Shown here: positions 46,338 through 56,837 of the stretch, one piece after another | Layout: the number at the start of each line of letters is the position of its first letter | How positions within the stretch are numbered: position 1 is the stretch's first letter | NCBI GenBank assembly: GCA_030248295.1 | Contig: JASANH010000770.1 | Coordinates: 992,001 to 1,056,000, forward strand | Origin: Mesodorylaimus sp. YZB2_4 | Taxonomy: Eukaryota > Nematoda > Enoplea > Dorylaimida > Dorylaimidae | Length of the DNA: 64,000 nt | Direction: 5' to 3' | The notes under the pieces: model-generated | Databases searched by the model: none | What the model was told of the DNA's origin: nothing | What the model saw: only the letters and a program-made list of their open reading frames with translations | Program-made: the position numbers and the translations under genes

Positions 46338-48260
46338 TGGATCATGTTTTGTTATATACCTTTGTGCATTTAGTTTAGTTTTTTCTGGTGTGTTTGCATG
46401 CTAATTTCAAAGAAACTGGAAATACATGTGAGGTAAGCGAACTTGATTACGGCTAGACACAGCAGCGTACCAAATCACCCCTGCCACAGGAGAAAGAATT
46501 TTGCCATCCCTCAGATCATCAGGCCAAAAAATTTCTGATTGATGTGACTCGTTTTCTTGATTCCAATCGCACCAGTTTCTCTCTATAAAATTGTGAACCC
46601 GTTTGTAAAACAGACGAGTCGATTGATAAAAGTCGATATTTGAAAGGCCACTACTGTGTTCATTTTTAGGTTCATGCAATATCAAGTTTCACTATTACGC
46701 AAATCCTTTGCGGCTAGGGCGCTGGCTAATGTAATGAAAAAGGAGGGCTTGTTCTCTTACGTAGATTATTACAATAATTACTCATCTCTGGCCTTCGTGG
46801 GCAGCCACTTTACATACTGATGAGTATGTCCTTCTCGAGCTTTCTCTTCGCAAGTGATCTTCTTATGATTTAATTTTGACCGATGTCTTTAAAAGTTTAA
46901 TGACTGACTATGAGGTCGTTTCTTGAAAATTAGCAATATGCTGCGATGAATCTAATTTTTTCCTCTTAGGCTTTTTTCGGGGCGTAGCCGTGGATGGGAT
47001 CTCCGCAATGTAGAAAATCTTTCACTCGGTCAAGCTGCTTCAGGATGCAACAGAGAAAAGCTCAGGGGTGGCAAAGCTTGACCTGCAGTAATTGCTCGCG
47101 AAGACTCCTAAAGTCTGAAATTTCCAGTGTACTATCCATAGACACTGCATTATAAGGTTTACTGATGACGTACTTGCAAACATGACTCGAGCTTTTGTGG
47201 ATTGGTGTCCGCAGATAAAAACATGATCACATGTAAAATCATGTTGTTTGAAACAACAGCAACGACATGAAGAAGCAGAGATACCTAGAAAATGTTTTTT
47301 TCGACTTGAGCGACTGCCGAAAAAAGGCGTGGTAGTGTTACTGTGTAAAGAGAGGTTCAATCAGTCTGCACCAGGGAATTTCTAATAAGAATTACCCTTT
47401 TGGAGCACCAGCAGCACCTGCTCTTCACTGTCTCTTATTGTTAGCTCAAGTTTGATATCCTTTTGGCCCCATATGCAAGGTCGAGGTATGAAATGTGCAG
47501 TGGTTCCCTCATATTTCTTTTCTATGAGAGACCCCCCCCCCCTAGTTAGTTGGATTGCAAAAGCTGCTAATTGAAAAACGAGTTCTGAAGTGTTTGTTTT
47601 TCTGTATCTCTAGCTGACTTGATTTTTTGGGGTGTAGCCCGCCCACGATACTTTCATGAAGTGAAAGCAGGTGACCCTTGGATCCGTGTCCTGTGCCTTC
47701 CGTGACGAAAGAAGTCACTGTGCATTCTTGCCCAATCCTAATTATTTACCCACACCCACTCCTTGTGCCGATAGGCGTGTCGTATTAGGCATGCTTTAGA
47801 GACAATAAACATGAGGATCTTGTTTTTCATAGTGGGATGAAGGGGTTTAATGAACCCCCTCAGGCACAGGTTATTTCTTCATAAATAATTTGATTTGCAT
47901 TTTAATTTATTTTCCAATATGGCAAAGCTCAACGTTAATTAGTCTTTGACCACTTCTTGGCACAAACAGGTTCAGTGTTCATTGGCTCCATCTTAGCAAC
48001 CAACGTACAAAGCTATAAAATATAGATAAAAAAACCTGTCTGCCGCAAAAACTACAGTTCATAAAAATAGCATATCAAATTTCAAGTTTAGTATAGCATA
48101 TTTTGGCTCAACGCGTGTTTGCTCCATACTGTACATTTGAAAACCATCAAGAAGACAAAAAGCAGCACTGGTAATATTACGACGCACAAAATTTTTGCTG
48201 AACGGTTGACTAATAGTAAGCGCATGGCAAAGGAGCATAAATTTCAATCAAGAGCATATA
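46338..48260. other. Intergenic, one coding-like fragment
   Basis: No gene is supported. The minus-strand frame at 46407-46685 reads rather like protein (FYQSTRLFYKRVHNFIERNW, GVIWYAAVSS), but I recognise no family and see no partner exons. A C homopolymer lies near 47530. Confidence 0.35.
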
Positions 48261-48270
48261 CAAAAACTTG

Positions 48271-48344
48271 AGCCTTGAGCAGGATTCGAGCGTGCGACTC
48301 TGGGATTGCCAGGCCAGCATTATCAAACCACTTGCGTCAAGGCT
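48271..48344 (-). tRNA. tRNA-like pseudogene or SINE head
   Basis: On the minus strand the ends AGCCTTG and CAAGGCT pair over 7 bp at exactly tRNA length (74 nt). GACGCAAGTGGTTTGAT resembles an A box and GCTCGAATCCTGC a B box. The T stem and anticodon arm do not pair properly, so I treat it as a degenerate tRNA or SINE rather than a working gene. Confidence 0.4.
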
Positions 48345-48605
48345 CACGATCTACATTGATGTGAGACGACAAGTGCGAGGCGCGGGTTCAAATCTCAGTC
48401 TAGGTTTGAAAGGTTTTGTATACATATGTCCCTTGAGCAAACCGAGATATAGATTTTAAATTGGTTGCGGGTCAGGTATTTACAGTAAAGCATATGTCCT
48501 AGACGGCGACAAATATCCAAAATCATGCTCAAAGAAAAAGAACTCCACAGACAAGAAAAACTCTGCAAAACCCAATTAATAGGTCAATTAGATTCATGAA
48601 CTATT

Positions 48606-50703
48606 TCAAGCAGCATTACAATTTCTTGCGTCAGATCCAAAAGTTTGCATAAGTTTTGAGTTTGTTTCAGTTGTTGTTGTAATTTTTAAGTTAGTGGAAC
48701 TGGAACTCCATCGTTTGAAACTCTGATTTCCGGGGTTCACTCTGTTTGAATCAGGCCGCAAGCCCGTGTGCTCTTTACTAATATCTGCTGTGGCTGAAAC
48801 TGTCGTCACTTCCTCTCCTGCCCAAGGATCATAATCGCTGTCGTCGCTGTTGCTGCGACATACAAGTTCCAATTCTGGTGCTGACATTGAAGTTTGCATA
48901 ACGTGTTGTGGCGAGGCCACGCTTTTGATTTCTTCCAGTTTTCGCAACCGGGTTTCTAAGTTTCGAATGCAGTCGAGAAAACATTTTGCTAAAAACAAAA
49001 TGCAGTCTAACGAAGCTCGTATGTGTTTCATAGTTAGTTTAGGCCTGGGCCGGCTCTTTCTGGACTGAGTCCACGTGTCTGTCCCCGCATAAAGCACTTC
49101 ACGATCAAGCATCCAATGAGTCAAGTGCAAAACTAGGCTTGTGGTGGAACTAAAGTTGTCAGTGCGGAAAAAATTAGCAGCCCCATGATCATTTTGAACT
49201 AAAAGAACCTTGCCGAACTGATAAATCTGCAGGTACTGTAGATCGAAAATCTTTTAAAGTATAAGTTTTTTACAACAGAGTCGGTGCCTCATAGCCATTC
49301 TATAGCGCAGAATGACCCAGTCTCACATGCGGTGACCCACCCTCACGTGCAGTATGCTCACGATCAAATTAATTAAGTAACAACAGTCAGCTTACTTGTA
49401 TCGATCGGCCCTCCCCTTTTATTGGACACATATCGAGGTAACGATGACCATTTCGGGCGCGTAGATGGCTGGTACCGTCTCTCTTCCAGCTGTCTTTCTA
49501 CACACGCACTTTTTTCAGCAATAATGTCAACGGGCATAGGATTCGTTTCTTGAACCATGAAATCACTCAATTCCGTTTCGCTAGATCCGTCGCCAGAGTC
49601 TCGAGCTGCATCAAAAGCTGGATCAATAAATCGTACTTTCTCCAGGCAGACTGGTTGCGCCGCATTTGCTAAAATTTCGTGCAGACAGTCATTTTCGGCC
49701 AATAACTCGCTTTGACGATTTTCAAGCAGCTGTAGTTTCTCTTTGTAAATGGATAATTCCTAAACAAAACCGAGTTCTCACCCATGTCTGCTCAGAACCC
49801 CAAACCCCATGTAGACATGCAGAATCTAAAAACCTGTGGGAAAAGTGTAACCTACTTTTTGCATAAAACTTGTAAACTTGTTGCCGAATTGCTTCCACTC
49901 GTCGACTGATTGCTGCAGATGCTCACGATCTTCGTCCAGCACACAGCACAGCCGTTTTAGTTCGTCGTTTTCAAGAGATAGACGATCGTTTTTGTTACGC
50001 AGTTCTTGAAGTTCAGTCAGGTACAGCTGAAAGTTGGAAATGCAGTATAGCTTCTGACACGTTATCACACAGCTCCTCAAAGTCACAGGAGTCATTTTGG
50101 AGACGAATCTAATAACTCATGCAGTATCGATAAAATGGCCAGAAACAAATCGGCGACGCCGCCAGATGGCGCTAGTTGCACGTACACGCAGAATGATTTT
50201 TACTTTTGACTTCAGATCCGTTTTTTTGTGTCAAAAAAAATTCCCCCCCCCCACCCAAACCCCCCCCCCCCCAAAACACCTTTTTTCCCCCTTCCCTCTG
50301 TGCGTATTAGCCTCAATACCAGTATGAAGGCACGTTTTTTACGATACACAAGTTAGGCCTATTCGAAATCCAGCGAGCCTACCTCTCTTGTAGGCATGTC
50401 CTCCTCGTACCCCCTCACCCCCACCGGTGGCCCCAGAATACTCCTCTGGCATTGATTTCCTGGCCATTTTACTAATCTGATCAGGGTCACTAACTACTGG
50501 ACTGATCAGACTGACAATGAGCTCAATCAGCCATCGGTAGTGTGGTCGCGCAATCAATACCTAACTCGTAATTCAGCTCATCTTACCAGCAGCTTTCTAT
50601 TCGTATCCTTCAGCGTGGCTTCTTGACACGCCATTAGCCTTTGATTCTCCAGTTCTAAAATCCTAACGCGCTCGACCCAGTCGAAATGCATCGATGAGGT
50701 CAT
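48606..50703 (-). CDS. CCDC85/PICC-1-like coiled-coil protein
   Basis: Minus-strand exons: 50703-50587, 50026-49856, 49759-49396 and 48988-48606; all phases agree and the product is about 344 residues. The N-terminal 130 residues are a charged coiled coil with the family signature: ENDELKRLCCVLDEDREH, then SVDEWKQFGNKFTSFMQK, then ELSIYKEKLQLLENRQSELL. These align with the ELRDLCCFLDDDRQ, EWQRFGRYTASVM and EVALYLQKLKELE blocks of CCDC85. A second helical stretch, FLDCIRNLETRLRKLEE, matches the short conserved helix seen farther on in the family. The rest is Ser/Thr/Asp-rich and probably disordered. Family members act at cell-cell junctions and bind polarity or catenin-type partners. The start at 50703 is the first ATG of the conserved region, and a further upstream exon cannot be excluded. 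Confidence 0.82.
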
Positions 50704-50799
50704 TTTTGAATACTGAGCAAAACTTATAAGTCTAAAAATATTATTATAGTTGGATTTGAATTTCAATGTTCCATCGTTCACAAACAAAATTTCTTACCC

Positions 50800-52960
50800 C
50801 GTCTCATAAACAAGCGGTGAGTAAATGACGTCCTTTCTAACTGGCCCACGTCACTGCCCAGTCCAGTCAAAGTCAAATGTGTCAGCTGACGATGACCACT
50901 CGCTCCTTGGCCAATAGGCCTAATCTATCATTTCATGCCCGAACCCGTCTCAAGGCCATATGCCCCTTCAATGAGGGTCAGTGTGCTGTTTTATTTAAAA
51001 AATTATGTACGATCCTTCTTTTTGACAGCTCTTGGCTATACGCTAGGCTTGAATCTTTTAGACTGAATTGGAGCGAAAAAATCGCAGCTGGTGAATAAAA
51101 TTTGATAGTTTATTTTCGTTTAACCAAGGGTTACCAACTGGAATGAAAGGCTAAGGACGGGGCACGACGAGCAATAGGTTGGATGCGGTTGACTAGCTTC
51201 CGCTTTCAAAGATGCCGCACTGGCGTGGCTCGGCTTCCGAAAAGCCGGTTACTCGAGTAGCTAACAAATCAAATAGAATTGAACAATTTTAACCACAACG
51301 TGAAAATCACGGACTCGTAGAGCAAATAGCAACAACACTCGACGTAAGTTTGGATACGTGGGAGTCCGAAATGGGACACAATGGATGACGAGGGTGCTTA
51401 ATACAAACGTAAAAAAATAACGGGACAATAAAAACTTTGACTTGAAAATGTGCTTATTCATTTTTGCTTCAACGTTTACATTTCACTCTTTTAAATGTCA
51501 AAGATTGATTCAGACCAGGCCGTAACAAATCTCAGATTACGGATAAGACTTTGTAAGCGATGCCATGAATAAGTAGATGCCAGACAGATAAAGCATTTTT
51601 ATGGATAAGTGTAATTTTAGAAAGACAAATTAAAGCTTGCAAGGCTGCTTACTAAAAATTGGAACCGGTGGATTTTTTGTCGATCGCGGCTTTTGGTCTG
51701 AGATGTTGTATTTTTTCTATTATAAAATGGATGCTGCAAAATCCATAAAAACCTATCACCTGTTTGTTTCCACTTTGGCTCCGATCGGCACCTTTTATCC
51801 GTATGTATCCTGTCCCGCGAGAGAATTTAGAATTGAAAAGGAGAGCAATAGGAGACAATTGTGGATCTACGATCGGATCGAGCCTGATTGCAGGAACCAA
51901 GAGAAAGAAATAAGGAGCTCCGCCAATATCTGAGTTCTGGTGATAAAGTGCTGGTAGAAGACGATAGGAATATTGCAGACAGCGGTTTCTGAAAGTCCCC
52001 ATTTTGAATCATTTTCTTGATTTAGTGCATCTTATATAAGAGGCAAGCATTGAGACAATCAGTTTTAGTTGCAGGTACTGGCATAATTCTGTAAATAATG
52101 TGTAACTCTTCAGTGACACATGCTTTTCCTCACATGTCCGCTCGACCTGCCAGATTTTGATTGAGTCAGCGAAACGGTTCGTACAGCACTGATGACTAAA
52201 ATGAGAAAACGGAGCTAGACAGACGGTTGTATTTTTAGAAAGTGCCAGTATCGCCTATCGAACGCTCTTGTTTCCCAGAGCGATGGGCTGGGTATTCCTC
52301 ACATCTCACCGTTCTGAGGCAAATATGGACTGCAAGAAACACAACCCCGAGCTTACGGTCAACCAAAAATTTTCTTTTGCAACATCGCTTGGCAAGGGCA
52401 ATATAAGCAAGACGAAAAATGCGGGTCCTCAGTGCGAGGCCTGACATTCAAACGTCATTTTTATTTTTGACCTTTATTTTTGACAAAATTTAACTTCCAA
52501 CTCGGAAACATCAATTGCACATAGCATATTTTGCTCAGTGGCCACTACAGTACAGTACAACATGCTCAATTCGTTCGAGTGAGCCAAGAAACAACAACGG
52601 GTGACCGATTCGACCCCGACAAGCTTATTTGAAAGGCTGAAAGAGAACCAGGAGTAAAGAACAAATTAAGTAAACCAGGAAAGAAAAAAATGTATTGCAG
52701 CCTTCTCTTGATTATCCAGTCCCGCTGGATGACTTTATGAAAGCTGATTCGCCAACTGATTTTTCTACGGTCAGACTCGCATAACGTTTACTTTGGTCAA
52801 ACAAAGAATATCAGAGGAGAGATAGGATATCCCCAAAAAACGAAACAGATCAAATGTCCCCTAAAAAGCAGTTTAAACACAGAATGCACTGCTGCTTATC
52901 TGAATATACTGTAACCTGAAATCTGGAAAAAATTCTGCGCTTCTGTGTGCCTGTGTCGAA
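50800..52960. other. Intergenic, no supported gene
   Basis: Overlapping short frames occur on both strands without motifs. The right end is the likely promoter side of the dioxygenase gene. TATTTATAAGAG near 52963 could be a TATA element. Confidence 0.35.
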
Positions 52961-53223
52961 ATATTTATAAGAGCACTCACCTCGCACAGAAATCTGTAGT
53001 GCTACACTGCTTGATCGCAGCTGACAGCAAGCATCAGAGCGTCTGCAAGTGGCATTTACTTGTGATAATAACTAATTGTATATTGCGAGGAAATCAGTCG
53101 GGCAACGAAGAAGATTAAGCTTCAACCTTGCATCGGCCGCTCGACGTGTTGCATTTCTGCCCCACATTGCTGGTGCCAGTCCCAAGCACTGATTTTTACT
53201 AAAAAACAATCCGATTCAACAAC

Positions 53224-54884
53224 ATGTCGACTATGTCCACCCTGACGTCCTCGCCTTTCGAGGCAGGCCTGGTTCTGACCGACTCATTGTTATCGTACCA
53301 GGCCGTCCAAATTTCGCTGCTTCGTTATCTTGCGATAAAAAGTTTCCAAAGTATGGGCAGTTATAAGTTTCTGCACTATGATTCGGAAAAATGGATCGAA
53401 GACAATCGGGCTGATTTTCGACCACCCGTATGCAATAAATGCATGTACAGCGACCAGCTAAAAGTGTTCTTGGTTGGGGGACCAAATACGAGAAAAGATT
53501 TTCATTTGGAAGAAGGCGAAGAGGTGAGAAAATTATTTCTAAACAGATAGCGAAGTGTAAATCAGTTGCAGCTGACAATGAGAATGCATCAGCTGCAAAC
53601 TCCGCATGTCCTGATCCATTTTTCAGTTCTTCTTTCAAATCAAAGGCGACATGTGCTTACCAATTGTTGAAAATGGCGAGATCAAAGAAATATTTATCAA
53701 GGAAGGCCATGTAAGCTGGTTTTGTATATCCGCTACAAGGCGGCACAAAGTACAGCTTTTAAGGTTTTTATGCTCCCATCGCGCGTTTTGCATTCTCCGC
53801 AGCGATTCGCTGATACCGTCGGCCTTGTTGTGGAAAGAAAGAGAGCGCCTTGGGAGTTGGACAGTTTGCGGTAGGATGGAACATATTATCAGAATTTGAA
53901 TGGTCTCTGCAATCCTACTTGCTATTCCTAGATACCATATCGAGGGGACAACGGAAATTCTGTTCGAACGGTGGGCCCACTTGAATGACGTGGTCAAAGA
54001 TTTGCCACCGATCATAAGAGAGTGAGCTAACTTAGGTGGGCAAACTGTCCCTCGTAGGTGCAAACATGCCGTTCTCGTTGGATTGACATCCTTGCGTGCA
54101 CTTCGCACACACCTTTGTCAAATGTGCTGTCCATTCATGTCAGCTTGTCGTCATAAGCGACGATGGATATCTGGTTTTCTTGTAATACCGCTAAAGTACT
54201 GACAAGTCTTGACAAGATTTAGTTAGTCAAAGGGGCTGGTGCGAGCTGGGCGGTCAGTTAACTAAATGAGTATAATTCGCAGATACTCTGCATCTGAAGC
54301 GCATCGCACTGGCAAGCCAACATCCGACAGTGTCATCCCAAATCGTCCATACTACCCTGATCCTAATGTCATTATCGAAGAGCCAATACTGCTGAAGGAC
54401 TGGATTGAAAAACACGAAGAAGAGCTGGAGTATGGAACAAATGGTGGGAGGAATTGTGTCACCCTCTGATCGATATTTTTCTCCAGGAACCACGAAGTAC
54501 TTGAGATATATGGTCCTCCGAAATACGACAGCCACGTACGCATTCATGCACCAGGATTTCACGAATTGGGACATCCATTCGCTGACACATTTGTGTACAT
54601 GATTGTGAGCTCATTTCTTAAGTCCAAAAATCTTGGTCATTTTTTCCGCGGGTTTTCAGGACGGCAATGCCAGCGTGGTTGCTGACAATGGTTCAAGTTA
54701 TAAGTTGACACAAAGTCGCACTTTGTGCATCCATGAAGGAACCAGGTACAAGGGCTCCTTGATTGAATCCAGTCAGTAAAAATTTATGTCGCTTTCTAGC
54801 GCTGCAATGGAAATATCGAGTGGATACGCATTGACTGTGGTGATGGAAACGCCCAGGGAGGAGTCCCACACTGGCAAGAATTGA
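53224..54884 (+). CDS. haao: 3-hydroxyanthranilate 3,4-dioxygenase
   Basis: This non-haem iron dioxygenase opens the ring of 3-hydroxyanthranilate in the kynurenine pathway, leading to quinolinate and NAD, in the cytosol. Exons: 53224-53523, 53627-53710, 53764-53870, 53932-54021, 54283-54429, 54487-54604, 54660-54745 and 54800-54884; all phases agree and the product is 338 residues. [20 protein letters not shown] then [15 protein letters not shown] carries the substrate Arg and the first two iron ligands (His, Glu). [12 protein letters not shown] carries the third His and another substrate Arg, and GLVVERKR the conserved Glu. The C-terminal half continues with RTGKP, a degenerate second cupin and [16 protein letters not shown] chose the donor at 54429/54430 because it restores a gap-free match to the family. 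The 54 or so N-terminal residues before the conserved part are longer than usual (human enzyme about 286). AATAAA occurs near 55144. Confidence 0.92.
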
Positions 54885-55736
54885 ATCACGGCGAGTACCG
54901 TATTCACCATATTGATTACGCTGATAATAATCAATTCACTGGTCAATTTTAGTGCAGCCACCATATCTGTATCTAAAAACCCCGCTGGTTTCGCCTATCT
55001 TTTTCTGTTTTTCAGTAGCTGCTTTTGATTAATGGCGCCAAAAGTTAGTGTATCTCGAAAATACGGATAAGCAAGTCCTTTCCAGACCGCGTGATATTCC
55101 GCTATGATGGCAATTTGGTTTAATCAGTGATCGTAGTTCCATTAATAAAAAACTTTAAAAACTGTGTTGAGGAAGAATAAGTGTGAAAAAATTTCTTCGC
55201 CGATCAGCCAGCAGTTTGCTAGCACGAGAGCCGTCAGAAATGATCCTGCGATGTTTTACACCTTTCGATCCATTGCAATAAAGGAATACTGGAAGACTGG
55301 TCTCGTGTAGGTCTTTGTTGCCGAAACCTCTCTTTGGGAATTAAATTTCTGCTAGTGTTCGTTCCAGCAGCCAAGAAAAAGCTGTCTGCATAAACTGGAT
55401 CACAAGCCAGAGTCAGTGGACGGGAGAGCCTAGCAATGGCTATTTTTAAGTCCGGCTTCTGCTTTCACCTGAGCTGAGACGCCCAGCAACCTCAGAGAAT
55501 AGTGCCAACTGGGCTTTACGACCATAGCACATCCCACTCCAGTGCGCCTGCGCCACAGTGGAGACAAGCTCCCTTTAATGAAGAGGGCCGTGAACAATAT
55601 GTAGAACCAAATTAATCGCGCGTGATTAAACGCGCTCGCGTTATCATGCCAGGAAATCAGCGGTATTTTTAAATTTCCTTTTCCCTGTAACTCTCTTTCC
55701 CTAATCTGAATCTGAATGTATGCGGCCACAAATTGG

Positions 55737-56330
55737 AATTCGTACCAGAAATAGAATAGACTTGGGTGATGTACTAGCCAGCGACATGAAATTCAGCGAG
55801 CATATTTCGAGCGTGGTTCGGAAGTCAAATGCTATGATCCAGGCTTTGAGGCGGAGATGGAAGACACGCTCCTTCCCCTATTTTGGGTACGCTTTATGAT
55901 TCCTGTATAAGATCTGTAACTGAGCATGGCCCCTGTTCGGATATGATCAATTGGAGCGTGTTAACAAATATTCATCGAGACTTTACCTAAATGATTTTAC
56001 CCTGCCATAGTGACAGCTTTATCAAAATCTTGATGGTCTTGTCTTTTTGATCATAGAAAGCGAGCAAAGCTGTGCCAGCTCTTTAACTTTTATCATATGG
56101 CATTCACGATTATGGTAACGCTAGATTTATGCACCGCTCAGTAAATCGTGTTAGTTCTTGTTTATGTCAAGGCCCTGAATTGATTGCACACCGACATTTT
56201 TCGGAATCATATAAGCAGTATTTTATGTATTTAGCCATCAAACTTTGGAATCAACTTCCATGTGAAATTGCTTTTGGAAGTTTTACAGTTTTGTTCTTGT
56301 TTATAGAAGATAGTTTTCTGATTTCTGTTT
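55737..56330 (+). mobile_element. LINE reverse-transcriptase 3' remnant
   Basis: LGDVLASDMKFSEHISSVVR then MIQALRRRW parallels LGVTFSPDMKFSKHVSAIAN and MLGALRRK of the LINE at 38-39.6 kb. Farther on, a frame at 56129-56542 contains YLAIKLWNQLPCEIAFGSF, typical of the LINE C-terminus (LWN-LP--I). Frameshifts separate the parts. It represents a related but clearly older copy, on the opposite strand. Confidence 0.7.
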
Positions 56331-56837
56331 GGACATTTTATCCATATAATCACTGCATATGTATGTCTCCTAGCCGTTTGAGTGCATGTAAGTGCTTGGG
56401 TATGAGTAAAATATGGTATGGTTCTCTTATCTTATTGCTTGACAGTTCACACCCCCTGTCAGTCTATCCCTTTGACAAACTACTTTTTGGGTCCCCTAAT
56501 CATCCCTTGGCTGTCGCGCGACACTTTGACGCGACACATTAACTTCAAGAGATCCATACAGAGGTACCGTGTAGGTTGTGCGTCTGTAGATTACCTCCTT
56601 GGCTCTTGTCGCATCGTGTCTTATGCGTGGTGGCCCTCAGGTACAATATAATGTAACACTGCCATCGAGAGATGCAACAACGATCCCAGTGTCATTGTAT
56701 TTTCACGCACCAGTGCTGTCAAAACAGTAAACAACGAAAAAATGCAAGATTTACTTAGTGTTCAGTCACCCTGTTGCTAATCCATGCAAAACGGTCAGGC
56801 ACTATGGCATCCTAAACGGTCATTAGCCGCTATCATC

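Noticed and set aside
51637..52002. Overlapping frames on both strands near 51.8 kb
   Set aside because: Neither strand shows a domain, and neighbouring exons could not be found.
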